Source: Ehretia macrophylla (lineage: Eukaryota; Streptophyta; Magnoliopsida; Boraginales; Ehretiaceae). Taken from it: a DNA stretch of 64,000 nucleotides. The notes under the pieces were generated by a model that searched no databases, was not told the DNA's origin, and saw only the letters and a program-made list of their open reading frames with translations. Positions 1 through 16,449 of this stretch are shown piece by piece; the first letter of the stretch is position 1; every line of letters begins with the position of its first letter. Both the position numbers and the translations under genes were made by a program. The stretch spans positions 44,613,851 to 44,677,850 of the forward strand of contig CM075782.1 in the NCBI GenBank assembly GCA_037974665.1, written 5' to 3'.

Positions 1-283
1 CAAAACTCCCATGCAAAGATGGTTGCTTTGGAGTATATTTGTGTGCTGCACTTTGCTTCTTTGAAATCTATTTACATATTTGCATCTAGTTGTGGTTCTC
101 TTTTAGCTCTTCGTAAGAGTGAAGATCTTAACTAGACCTGAATATCTATTGCAATAACGCGTCCTATTGCTACATCACTTGTGCGTTTGTCGTTGCGGTA
201 AAATTTTTTCCATGTTGCACTCCGCTTGAGTAGTACCACTATGCTAATGTCTTGAATGTTAGAACATATTACAGTGCACGTAG
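1..283 (+). other. 5' flank / probable 5' UTR and intron of the DUF1644 gene
   Basis: No coding frame is visible here. The segment leads directly into the first gene. An AG preceded by an AT-rich tract about 12 bases before the start codon (ttacag then tgcacgtag) could be a 5' UTR splice acceptor, so the transcription start may lie outside the window. Confidence 0.35.
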
Positions 284-1417
284 ATGGCTAGTAGGAAAAG
301 AAGCATATCAAAAGATGAAGATATGCGTGCTCTTTACAAGGAATGGAATGAAGTGTCATGCCCCATATGCATGGAGCACCCTCATAATGCCGTTCTTCTC
401 TTGTGTAGCTCCCACGATAAGGGCTGCCGGTCATATGTTTGTGATACCAGTTACAGGCATTCAAATTGCTTGGATCGCTACAGAAGGCTACAAGCTGAAA
501 ATGGGGAAACTAGTCCTCCCAGTTTGTCATCTGGAAATCAGCATGGTGCAAGTAATACTTCTGGTAGGAACTTGGGTTTGAGCAGCTCAAATGAGTCAAT
601 TGGAACTCATGAAAATCAAGATGCAGCAGGAAGTGTGATCGCTGCGACCGTTGGACTGCCAGGAGGATCAGGAGATAGTAGGATCCATAGTGCAAATGAG
701 CCTTTGTTAGAAAGAGTTGGAGCTGAAGAACTTGATGCTGGGAATTCATCAGAAGCAAAGTTGAATTTGAGATGTCCATTGTGCCGTGGAACCGTGCTTG
801 GCTGGGAGGTTGTGGAAGAGGCCAGAAAGTATCTCAACCTGAAGCAGCGTAGTTGCTCTCGTGAATCATGCTCATTCTCTGGTAGCTACAGAGAATTGCG
901 TCGACATGCTAGGAGGGTTCACCCAACGGCCCGTCCGGCTGATATTGACCCATCTAGGCAGCGAGCCTGGCGGCGCCTTGAGGATCAACGTGAGTATGAT
1001 GATATTGTCAGTGCTGTTCGCTCTGCCATGCCAGGTGCAATTGTTCTTGGGGATTATGTGATTGAGAATGGTGATAGGCTATCAGGCGAAAGGGAAAGGG
1101 GACCAGGCGATAATGGACGGTGGTTGAGTACATTTTTCTTGTTCCAGATGATTGGCTCAATGGACCGTAGGACTGAGCTAAGAGGTGGCAGATCAAGGGC
1201 TTTATCGAGGCATCGCCGCTCGACCTGGAGCAGGCGACGTTATCTTTGGGGTGAAAATCTGTTGCGCCTACAGAATGACGATGAAGATGATGAAGATGAT
1301 GAGGATGATGGACCAGATCTAAATATGTTAAGTGATATGGGTGATGATGATGCATCTCTAAACCCCAGAAGACGAAGACGGTTGACACGGTCCAGGTCAG
1401 ATGAGGATCAGCCTTGA
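284..1417 (+). CDS. DUF1644 family zinc-finger protein
   Basis: This is an intronless frame of 377 residues. The first cysteine cluster (C26, C29, then about residues 41-62, with motifs CPICMEHPHNAVLLLC and YVCDTSYRHSNC) is the hallmark of the plant DUF1644 family. A second cluster begins CPLC at C164/C167 and is followed by a C2H2-like finger (C191, C196, H208, H213, in CSRESC...RRHARRVH). A basic region (about 300-320) and a strongly acidic D/E run (about 332-345) lie near the C-terminus, which ends in Arg-rich and Ser/Arg residues. The paired zinc modules and charged tail suggest a nuclear nucleic-acid or protein-binding role, and rice members have been linked to stress responses; the exact biochemical role of the family is not established. 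The first in-frame ATG is used. No membrane segment or signal peptide is seen. Family assignment is firm; function is inferred. Confidence 0.9.
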   Translation: MASRKRSISKDEDMRALYKEWNEVSCPICMEHPHNAVLLLCSSHDKGCRSYVCDTSYRHSNCLDRYRRLQAENGETSPPSLSSGNQHGASNTSGRNLGLSSSNESIGTHENQDAAGSVIAATVGLPGGSGDSRIHSANEPLLERVGAEELDAGNSSEAKLNLRCPLCRGTVLGWEVVEEARKYLNLKQRSCSRESCSFSGSYRELRRHARRVHPTARPADIDPSRQRAWRRLEDQREYDDIVSAVRSAMPGAIVLGDYVIENGDRLSGERERGPGDNGRWLSTFFLFQMIGSMDRRTELRGGRSRALSRHRRSTWSRRRYLWGENLLRLQNDDEDDEDDEDDGPDLNMLSDMGDDDASLNPRRRRRLTRSRSDEDQP

Positions 1418-2296
1418 GATCATTGCCCTGCAGCTGCGGTAATTCCCTGTTTGTAGCATGAATTACTCTGCTCATGGGAATTACTGTCCTCATTGCTCTC
1501 AGATGACCTGTTAATACTACTATATATTCAATTCATGCAGACTGCCTTGTAGGGAAAGTGGAACGTCATGCTTAGGAACCCAAGTTGCAGGAACCCGTAA
1601 AAGTATTTCCCTAAAGGCCGGGCTGAGGAACTCGTCGTAGATGACTTCTCCTTAAGCTCTAGTTGTAAGCACGGTCGACCTCCTACGGAAGAAAAAGCAA
1701 ATGACTGATTTGCTTTGATTGGCATTGATGATTTGTTGACTCCTAAGATTGTATCTGTAATATATCTATGACATCTTCTAAAAATTGTATTTTGATTTAC
1801 TTTCATCTTTCATATTGTAGTATAAATTTGGTGCTACTTGCGACCATTTCTTTCAATTGTTGTAATGAATGATCTGCTTGTGATACTGCTGTTGTGATAG
1901 TATGCTATAACAGGTATTCATGATCCGCAAGATGGATCCAAAACAGGCGGATGTTGGCACATTTTGACAGATTACGGTTTGAAATTTAGCAAAATTTATT
2001 GTTCAATTTTGAATTGTTTGGTATTTTGTTGGTCGGGAAGAATCTTTAGTCCGTCTAGACTTAACATTAGTTGATCTCACACATTTGGGTCTCATTAGTG
2101 ATGTGAGAGACGATTAGATCCATCTTGACGGTTCTCAGAGTTTTCCCTCCCTGGGCCCTCCTTGTATCTTTCTGGAATCTACTTCATATAAGTGAGTCAA
2201 AATATGGCTTGGTTTGAGAACAAAATGTAGACATTGAATTTATTGGGTTCAATGTCTATAGCAACAGAAAGAAATTGAGTTTATTAGGAATCACTC
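1418..2296. other. 3' UTR and intergenic DNA after the DUF1644 gene
   Basis: The first roughly 400 bases are probably 3' UTR. The rest is AT-rich spacer with no supportable frame. Confidence 0.4.
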
Positions 2297-2600
2297 TTTT
2301 TTTTTTTTTTTGGTAAGTAAGCAAAAGTATCCATTAAACTCAACAAAACTGGGTACATGTACAAAAAGTCATCCAAACATTAGCTAAGAATATCCTCTAA
2401 TCTCTATTTTTCACAAAGAATCCTTTTCTTAGCACAGTCATCATATTTTTTACAAGTATATATTTTCAATCTAATAGATTGGAAAACGCTAGCAACAATA
2501 GTTTCTTTCGCGACAAAGGTATTACGGAAGATTCTGCAATTCTTTTCTTTCCAAATAGCATAAACAATCCCACAAACCAACAATCTCGTAATGGTGCTTT
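2297..2600 (-). mobile_element. Truncated LINE (non-LTR retrotransposon) 3' end
   Basis: Read on the minus strand, the piece encodes a degraded C-terminal LINE reverse-transcriptase tail containing VYAIWKEKNCRIFRN, close to the conserved (Y)xIWxERNxRxF motif. It runs to a stop, a short 3' region and a poly(A) tail that appears as the T-run near 2299-2316 on the plus strand. The 5' part of the element is missing, as is typical of 5'-truncated LINE insertions. No target-site duplication was identified. Confidence 0.6.
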
Positions 2601-2860
2601 GAATTTATTGGGAATCACTCTCTTGTTTAAATTGAAATTGAATTTATTGGGAATTACTCTTTTTGTTTAAATTGAATTTTTAAGGAATCACTCTCTTTGT
2701 TAGAATTGAACCTTTTTTTTGATAGACCTTTAATCTTTATACCCTCTTTGGGTTTAGGGTCTGTAGAAATAGAAAGAAATTAAATTTATTGAGAATCACT
2801 CTCTTTGTTTAAATTAAATTTATCGGGAATCACTCTCTTTATTAGAATTAAACTTTTTTT
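2601..2860. repeat. Degenerate short tandem/dispersed repeat
   Basis: A unit resembling gaatttattgggaatcact followed by ctctttgtttaaatt recurs near 2600, 2640, 2680, 2785 and 2820. A related copy lies near 2263-2290, before the LINE fragment. Copies are diverged and irregularly spaced. Confidence 0.55.
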
Positions 2861-3490
2861 GGGAAGAAAAATGAAGGATAACGATATGAACCCGAGAGTT
2901 GTTTGAATTTATTTTTTGGTACAGGAATGGATAAATTAAAAGAAAGTTCTTCTTTTTACACTCAATTCAAAATATTTCTATATTCTAATTCACCTGATGC
3001 TAGATAGCTGAATTTAGACATTTCAACGCATTATTGCTTCAAGAGAAACTCCCATCGAACTGAACCTTCTACATTTTTTTTTTTTTTTTGGGAGTAAACC
3101 TTTACTTTCTTTATTAGAGCTGCTTCTGCTTTCTTCCTAAATTTGGAGTAAATGCAAAGAAAGAGAAAACAATATTTTGCAAAAGTCCTAAATTGTCCAT
3201 GACTACATAATATTGAAAACAATTTAGCTTTTCTTTTTATTTCATAACTTCTCATATACAATTATAATTTTTTATTTTAGTAACTTTTCATATAAAATAT
3301 TAATTTTTAATTTCCTTATTTAATCCAACTAAATAAGGGCCAGTTTTTATTTTTATTTTTATTTTTACTTTTTTTCTTTTATATCGAAAAAAAAAATCTC
3401 TTTCTTTTCTTCCCTCGCAAATCTAACATACCGAGCTATCGCTACCAAATAAAATAAAAAAAAAAAGTTACACATGAGAGAGAGAGAGAG
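2861..3490. other. AT-rich spacer, promoter and 5' UTR of the TXNL4B-like gene
   Basis: No supportable frame is present. A (GA)n tract ends immediately before the start codon of the next gene (about 3476-3490), a common 5' UTR microsatellite in plants. Confidence 0.4.
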
Positions 3491-5853
3491 ATGGAGTACT
3501 TGCTGAGAACGCTAACGAAGAAGCAAGAAATCGATTCAACCATCAGAGACACCATCGACAAAGTCCTCGTCCTCCGCTTCGGCCGCGCCTCCGACGCCGT
3601 CTGCCTCCAGCTCGACGACATCGTACAATTCAATTTATTCCAATTCTTTAGCATATAAATTATGTCCTAATTTGAATTTACTTTCTTACCCTCTTATCTG
3701 ATTTGAAATAACACACTACAGCTCTACAAATCAGCAAGAGAGGTTTCGAAATTTGCTACAATAGCGTTAGTGGATGTTGATTCTGAGGATGTTCTAGTTT
3801 ATGTCAAGTATTTTGATATTACATATATACCCTCCACTGTTTTCTTCTTCAATGCTCATCATATGAAGATGGATTCTGGGTACGCCTTTTTAATTTTTTT
3901 TTTTGTGCTTTTGATTTATTAATATTCGTTTATGTTTTTCAATTATTCAGTTATAATTGCGCTATTATTATTGTTCGCGTTGTAAAATTTCTAGGGCTTC
4001 ATATACGTGCATATAACTAAATGTACGCGCTTAAGTTATTGAATCTTGAGACTACGCATATGTGTATTATTTGGCAACATTGGCTTTTTTTGGATCCCGG
4101 AAATTTTAAGATAATTGCAATGTCCCTCATAGGAGGAGAAGTGATAAGTAAGTAAGTGGGGGATTAACCATTTTGAGTCGGTTAATTTGAGAGCCAAAGT
4201 TGTTATTTTTAAGCTTATGAGACTAGTTTCACCAGCGGGCTTGAGATTCTGAGTGTTGGGCGTTACAATAATAGTAGTAATTGGAGCTGTTGCAAAACAC
4301 AAAAGCACATATATAATTGAACTCTTGAAGACAATAATGATAAATTCATCGATTTTGTTCCATGGCAAGTGGGTGCCCTTGGTGTTTTCAGATCCTATGA
4401 TTGTTTTTGTTTTAAAAGTTGAATTTTGAGTCTAATCGCGCCACTGGTTTACATGTATTTGTGGTACAATAGTGCTTGTATCATCTTGAGAAATTTGTTT
4501 GATCTGCTACTAAAAGTAAGGACAGTTAGAAAAATTCTGAACGAATGAGAGATTAATATAGCTGGTTATAGCAGTTGGCGTCTGGTTTCCTTCTCTATCT
4601 GGCGGTGGAGAGAATTGGGCAATGTATGCTAAAATACGTTATACAAATCCGTGACATTACTTGGTTGCTTGCAAGCCCTTTTTATCTGATTGCTCTACAT
4701 ATCTCCTGTTTGGATGGATTATAGAATAATAAGATTTTTGAACTATTTATTTTCTCTCTCTCTCCCTTGATTAGACAATAGATGGTCATCTCGAATTTTG
4801 GTTGTGGTCCTAATTGCAGTGCTTTCAAGTTATCTGATCTGATGCTGATAGTTACATTTGATAAAGGACTATTTGTGCTACATTGCCTCTTCACGTTTCT
4901 TGTATACTTTATGTGCGTCTATGCACAGATTTTTGCATTAATCTGGATTGGCTGGGAACTAAATTTTATGTGTAAACTCCGGTTCAGGACTGCTGATCAC
5001 ACAAAGTGGGTTGGTGCGTTTTACAAAAAACAAGACTTCATCGATGTTGTGGAGGTACGCTGCTGCCAGTTTTCTCATCATTTTGCATTTTACTGTGTTT
5101 TTTTTCTCTGTTTAGAAGTTCTACCTATATTCAATCTTGGTTTTACTACGGCTTCCTGTAAGGGATTGATAAGAAGTTGGAGAGTTATTTTGTCTTGCCA
5201 TGCACAGGGATCGTAAACGAAATGCTGTAATTGCTGTAATTTAAGTTTCGTAAAAAAATTGGACCTTCATAACGGTGGGGTACTAGCAAAATGCGGTAAG
5301 AGAAGTTAGATAGTTATTGACTAACATGACATGCACAAGGGCGACCACGAAACGCTGTAAAACTTAAAGTTTGGTACACAATATGATATGCATAACAGAG
5401 GGGAGTAAGGAACATTTCCCCTGCTTCTCAGCCTGCAACTTAGAGTTCTTGAACTTTGTCTTTTTAAAGGAATTACTTTTTTTTTTTTTTGTGGAAATAG
5501 CTATTCGATTTAGTGAAAATCAATCATGGTCTTTTGAGAAGTAGAAAAAGTTAAAACAGTTTGCTTTATTTGGAATACAACTGATGAATTTGTATACTAT
5601 GACACTTCTTTAGATGATGCAGTTGTGGTTTGTAATAATAGGAGTTCTTCTCAGTTGTAGTCTTTCATGGAAGATTATCACTTACAAGTGGTTGTGTCTT
5701 CTGCGGACGTGTGGTTCCGGTGCAATTGTACACATGACTGTTGTTTGGTTGCAGGCAATTTATAGAGGAGCCATGAAAGGGAAGCTTATTGTGAGTTGTC
5801 CCGTGCCTCCAGAGCGGATACCAAAGTTTCAGTTGCTGTACAAAGGTGTCTAG
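3491..5853 (+). CDS. Thioredoxin-like protein 4B / DIM1-family spliceosomal protein
   Basis: Four coding exons fit GT-AG rules and frame: 3491-3622, 3722-3879, 4988-5054 and 5755-5853, giving 151 residues. The protein starts MEYLLRTLTKKQEID and carries the DIM1 fold signatures LVLRFGR near residue 27, VDVDSEDV near 65, the thioredoxin-like YIPSTVFFFN near 83, and the TXNL4B-type C-terminus with YRGAMKGKLIV and IPKFQLLY. As in other DIM1-like proteins there is no CxxC redox motif, so it is a thioredoxin-fold scaffold and not a redox enzyme. Length matches TXNL4B (about 149-151 aa) better than the U5-15kD/YLS8 paralogue (about 142 aa). By homology it acts in the nucleus with spliceosomal PRP6-type partners. 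Intron 2 (about 1.1 kb) carries a dispersed repeat. Confidence 0.9.
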
Positions 5854-5856
5854 CAG

Positions 5857-6075
5857 GTAAACAAAGTCTTTTATGCTTCTAGATGAGATGCCACTTAATC
5901 TTATTCCACTTTTCTTTAACCCACAATATTCATATCCTTTTGTTTTCCTTTACTTTTTGCTGTTAAAATTGTCTGCAATAAGATCATATGTTAAGTGATT
6001 TCAGCATGATGAATGATACCTCTTCCTCCCCGTCCCCTCAACGATTAAGCATTATCAACTATTTTCTTGATGCAG
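5857..6075 (+). other. Probable 3' UTR intron of the TXNL4B-like gene
   Basis: The stop codon TAG is followed three bases later by cag|gtaaac, and a good acceptor (cttgatgcag) lies at 6075. The segment after it has no conserved frame and is read as 3' UTR to about 6240. The junction is too close to the stop to be expected to trigger nonsense-mediated decay. Inferred from splice signals only. Confidence 0.4.
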
Positions 6076-6586
6076 TTTTCGTGAAAGCAAACAACTAAAG
6101 TTGAATCTGAATCTACCTGAGCTTCTAGGTCCAATGGCTCGGCACGCAATGATTAAGGTGAAGCCTATAACTATAGAGCGCACAAGGCGTGAGGGAACAC
6201 AGCAAATTGTACAACTTGCTCTCTTAGGAAGTTGGTATGGCTAGTACAAGAGTAACTATGAGTCCATCTGTATACTTTCTCTAGTTCTGTTGCTATCGCG
6301 GGTTTTACACCATCGATCATCAGATTAGAATTTCTTAGAGTAAGACGACATAGTACGGGCTTTGCTATCTATCCTACCGTACCAACAAAGGGCAGCAGGA
6401 CAGTAAACATGACAAAGTTTTCATTATAGGACAGATGCCATTCTATGGAATTACAATTTCAATATACAACGAGTGTGTCAGTTTATATATAAAGTTTATC
6501 ATTCCTGTCATTTCCTTTTCAGTGCAAACAAAGAAAGCACATAATTCTCTATATAATCGCTTTCTTTTGTTTCCTTTATGATTCTA

Positions 6587-11498
<4,912 letters not shown>

Positions 11499-11916
11499 TT
11501 CTCTTTCGATGTTTACTGTGTGTCTATGTGCGTGTGTTTTCATTAACTACCATGAATTTGACTACAAATCATGGGGCAACTATAAATGTATATGTGTGTT
11601 GGATGCAGATGTGAGAGATTTGTCTGCATCATTCAATTCTAAATTCCAGCAATACCCTTTGACTGTTCATTCTTTTGGGGCACCATTTATCACTTTCAAA
11701 AGGAGGAGGCCGGACCCGTTAAGCTGAATAAAATATGCTTTTTCTTTTCTCAAAAAATAACTAAATTCAAAGAGATTAGTATCATTTTTTAACTAATTTT
11801 TTTATTTTAATAGTCTAACATTACATCCTAACTATTCATCTAATTTTTAAACTACAAAAAGGAAGAGAAAGTGCATTTGTTGGGTGAAATTAAATATTAC
11901 GGTCTAACAGTTACAA
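11499..11916. promoter_or_regulatory. 5' UTR and proximal upstream region of thiolase A
   Basis: The upstream DNA of a minus-strand gene. Part of it resembles the equivalent region of copy B (for example a cttt-gactgtt stretch and a (GT)-rich tract just upstream of the start), showing that the promoter was duplicated with the gene. No individual element is asserted. Confidence 0.4.
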
Positions 11917-12385
11917 GTTTTTTTTTTTTTTTTTTACTAGACAAATAAGTAATTCATTTCATTCCATCTTAAAAAATATTACAAAATGTATGAGATCAGT
12001 ACATACTGATACACCATTCTGTACAAAGAATACTATTTTGAAGACTATTACTATAATTACGTTGAATACAAATTTTCCCTCTAACATCCAAAATGATTTT
12101 TTCAATAATTTGTTCATCTGTGTTCGCAGTCGAATTATAAAATCTATTGTTACGTTCAATCCAAACGTTATAAACACAAGCTCAGAATGTGACTCTGCTA
12201 AGATTGGACTTCAAGCCATTTTTCCTACTCATACCAGCCAGCTTGTCAATAATGGAGCCCCAATCATAGCAAACTGCACCACATCTCAGCTTCCTTGCAC
12301 AATGGTTCCAAATTCTTCTGGTGAATGAGCATTGAAAAAATAAATGATCTCTACAATCTTGACCCATGGAGCAAAACAAGCATTT
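11917..12385 (-). mobile_element. Truncated LINE fragment with zinc-binding RT tail
   Basis: On the minus strand the start of this piece reads QDCRDHLFFQCSFTRRIWN, the plant LINE RT zinc-binding (zf-RVT) signature. It is followed after frameshifts by the tail of the polyprotein and a poly(A) (T-run at about 11917-11935 on the plus strand). It lies upstream of thiolase A and is not seen at the matching place in copy B, so it probably inserted after the duplication. It is 5'-truncated and frameshifted. Confidence 0.65.
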
Positions 12386-15300
12386 ATTAGAATGTTGATT
12401 ATTTTGAATGAAATATAAATTATTAGAATAAACATTTAGTTAGGAGATGATTCTCATCCTATTCAAATTGCACTTTACATAACATTTAATGGAGGCATTG
12501 TGGTATGTGTATATATGAGTCATTTTATATGTCACAGCTTATAGTATGTTATAGTCTTTTTTTCAAATGTTACAGTTTTTGTTTTTATTTTTTAAATGAA
12601 GAGTTTCTATTTACATGTAACACAAGTTACATAAAATGTCAATTAAAAATAAAATTTGAGTGGTAGAAATTTGGTCGATACATTTAATTATGGAATTAGC
12701 TATGAGAATTAACTTTTTCCCAACTTGAACACTCTTTTTGTCTATTTACTTTTCCTTGTTTTTTCCCAACTTAGATCCATTTTTTTGTAATTTTGTTGGT
12801 GGAAGATTCGAAAGTGTTTCGCGAGCTCAATTATAATAATTAATAATGACAACAATAGTGATAAAGCAAAAAAAAAAAAAAGATAGCAACAAACAATAAG
12901 ATTAATAATGAAAGAAGAATATGGTGATGTATTGGCTTGATTAACTAAATTGTGTGCTATCATATGATTATTATTATTATTATTATTTTAAATCTAAAGC
13001 TACATGTGATTCAGTGGTCATATAAATTAATAGGGATTGGTAAGACTTGTTCTTTCTCGAAATTAGCTAAATACAAGAACACTTTCTTAAGTACCATTGA
13101 AAAGATAGTCCAAATCTCTTTCCTTATAAATAAATTAATGTAGATCGCCAATTTAGTTTATATGACGTAATTGTTTTTTTTTTTTTTTAGACGAGTAATT
13201 CATTCTAGGTGGATTTTTTCTTCAACCAGTCACGAAACTCTCAACTAAGTTGTTTAGGTTTTCGAATTTCATCTCTAATTGAAGGTTTTGATTCGAAGGT
13301 TATAAAATGTGATGTGGGTTCATCTCTCTCGATCAATTCAGGCTCAAGGGAGAGTGATCGAGGGGATCCAGAAATCACTTTGGATCTACCCAAAGGTCAT
13401 GAATCCCGTGGTGTAGTGACACATTCCAATAAATATTTCAAGTTAATAAAAAGTCAGATAATATTTGTGATGAAATGATATAAGAAGATGTAATTGTTTG
13501 TGATTATTTTAAATTGTCAATTTGGAGATAATTGATAACTAAAAATTAATTAAGTCTACAAATCAACCCGCCAGAGATTAACTAGTCTTTAGAAATCAAT
13601 TGAAAAATCTAGACCAAGAGAAACATTATAATGTACTAATAATTTATATATCACTCAGATTATATTACCTAAATTTCTACCTCTTAATTGACATCTTATA
13701 CAATTTTACGAGCTTAGTTCACATATAAATGAGGTCCATTGACACGAAAAGAACAAATATTATGATACTAATTTCCAAAAAAGATTTGAAGATCGAATGA
13801 TATCATATAAAAACTAACATATAATATTCATCTCTTATATATTAATATCCCAAATTTCTTTGAGCAGTTAATTCTTCCTCGCAATATTTTTAAGTATTGT
13901 ATCACTTCTTGCTCCTTTCTTGCTCTATTACAATGTGCTGCACGAAACAGGTTTAGGTATTGATCAATTAATATATGTTAGCTAGGAAAGATATTATATG
14001 GTGAGTTAGATAAGATAAATTAGCCCACCACATTGTTATTATAATTTTTTTGTCATGCACCATATTGTTATTATTTTATTTTTAGTGTTTTTTTCTCATG
14101 CACCATGTTGTTATTGAAAAACATCTATGCAAGTTCACATCATTTTCTTAAATAAAAAAGTCAATTTAACAAGGTAGGGTTAGAGGTCGACCTTGATTTG
14201 TTTGCTTCATCGCTATTTCCCTCTTTACATTTTTTTTTTTTTAAAGGTAAGATAAGATATAATAAAATTCATTCTTGACGTAATTCATATATAACCGATC
14301 TTACCTAGTACAATAAGATGTAGCTTGATTTAAATACTTTATTCTTTGAAAGCAGCTTACAATTTATGGTCTTCATTCAAATATTTACATCAAGATTGAA
14401 TTTTCAATTGAATTAAATGGTTAGCATGAAAGCAAAGACAAAGATCAAGCTACTCTATATTGGCTCAAGTTGAACCTGAGAAAAGTCATGCTAAAGGTAG
14501 CTCAAAGTAATGACTTAGCGGGAGATTATTTGATTAGTTTGAATTTAATACTAGTCTTTCACATATCGATAGGATTTCATACACATGAATTTCGTCAAAT
14601 ATATGAGAAATGGATAATTCATTTTAAACTGATTCAAAAATTACCATGAATGAGATCATGATTGAGCTTTATAGAACAATTTTAAAAGTTCGCTTATTCA
14701 ACCCACCACCCACTTCCCTACTCAACCCCACCTCCGAAATCTCTAGATCTACCACATTCTTCTTGTGTAATAATTTAGTCGGTCCACGTTTTAGTTTTTT
14801 TTTTTTTTTGGTTAACTTTAAAAAACATCTACACTCAGTCAACTCACGATACATAGATCGGATTGGGACAAACACTCCAACGATAGGTACGTCAGCATCT
14901 CACCGCCTAACCTAACGAATGAATGTGAACCAAAACTCAGGAGTACAACGTCTCGATCCACAATAAATATCAATTTAATCAAATGTATAATTTTCAATGA
15001 CAATTAAGAGAATTCGAACTCGTGTTTACAATTATTTATCTTTCCCCACTTATTATTGGGGCGACCTCTTGGGGTCATCCACGTTTAAGTGTTGTTTTCC
15101 ATGTTTTTTTTTTTATGTTCTTTTTTATATTTGGTAATGTTTTCCATGGTGTCTACATGTATTTGGCCATTCATATACTCATGCAGCAGTTTTAATATCT
15201 TATTTTCCATGTCTTGATGATTGCTATCCACAGATGAGACAATGCATAAAAGACGTTGGAATATTGAATTATTTCGGTCAAACAAAAAGGTTCATATTAA

Positions 15301-16449
15301 ATACAATAGCTTTGTCGAGGGTAAATCTTAAAAACAGCTAACGTTAATCACATTATTATTTTTATTATATTTCTTTGTTTTTCTTTCTTTAATTAAATTG
15401 TTATCTTTTTTTTTTTAATTAATATAGGCAAATTTAGACAATTACCGTTTTGAAGAAAAATCTTTTGTAACAAACGAACTCTAATTATTAAAGCTGAATT
15501 ATAATAACTTCATTGAGAATGGTCATTTTAAACATTGGGACTGGTTTCTCTCAAACATCTGTCCTCGCAGAAGTCTTCCTACCCCTAACCTAGTTGTAGC
15601 ACATTTAAGATGGTTTATGCTCCATTGTTGATTGATGTGTAGTTTCAAATTCTGTCATGATTTTCTCTTAGAAAAACACTACGCGGGCAAGTCCATCAAA
15701 GTTAGAGCGGGGAGGGAAAGTTTACAATTGTTATAATATGACTTCTCATTTCATGTCTAGTCTTTCAATGAGTAGGTAGTTTTGGGCGAAAAAGTCTCAT
15801 ATCTTCCGCCACTTAGTGCCGCTATTAGTGCAAGTTGTAAGGAGTCTTGATCTCAAGTCAAGTTGAGTTTGCTCGTCCTTTTCTTTCAAGCTTAATCCTG
15901 TCCTTAGACTCGTTACCTAGATCAAAATGCGAGTAGGCTGAGGCGGCTCATTCACTGCAGGACTTCGTGGTATCTTTACTATCCATATCTATTTTGGTTA
16001 ATGTCGAAAAAGAAAGAATCGAACTTTTTAAATAAAAAGACAGAATAGTGAAAGTTGTGGTGTAATCAGTTCTCAAATCCTATCATTTGGAATTAGTTCT
16101 ACTGCACTTCTTTACACGATCAATATTGTCTCCTTGGACTCACTTAATCTTCACTTAGCCACTGCTAGAAAAATATTATAAATTACCCTTGTAAATAAAT
16201 AATTCATGCAATTATACATCAAAGACACTGTATTTTTTTCATTTTTTATTTTTATTTTTTTTGCGTCAGCAAGTAAGTATATAAAAATCCAAGTCAAATT
16301 ACAATAATCAATGATGAAACATGAGTTCAACAAATAATCACACACACTACAAAAGATACTCTCTCATCTAATCTCCATGCAAAATACAAATAAAACTCAC
16401 CTGAGTGTAATGATCTTTCTTCTTTGCTATGACATTTGCGTTTAAGTGT
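12386..16449. other. Intergenic AT-rich DNA between the thiolase genes
   Basis: To about 14140 this belongs to duplication unit A. 14140-16360 is unique spacer between the units with T-runs (13170-13190, 14797-14810, 15405) that may mark old retroposon tails. The segment 13178-13480 starts with a poly-T and a sequence like the LINE 3' end at 11940, but its frame has no recognisable product. No supportable gene was found. Confidence 0.4.

Noticed and set aside
510-1493. Several minus-strand frames over the DUF1644 gene
   Set aside because: They are antisense to conserved zinc-finger codons; the His-rich stretches are just the complement of Asp/Glu codons.
13209-13478. 89-codon plus-strand frame as a gene
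   Set aside because: No recognisable domain or conserved neighbour; it lies after a poly-T next to LINE-like ends. Probably chance or retroposon debris.
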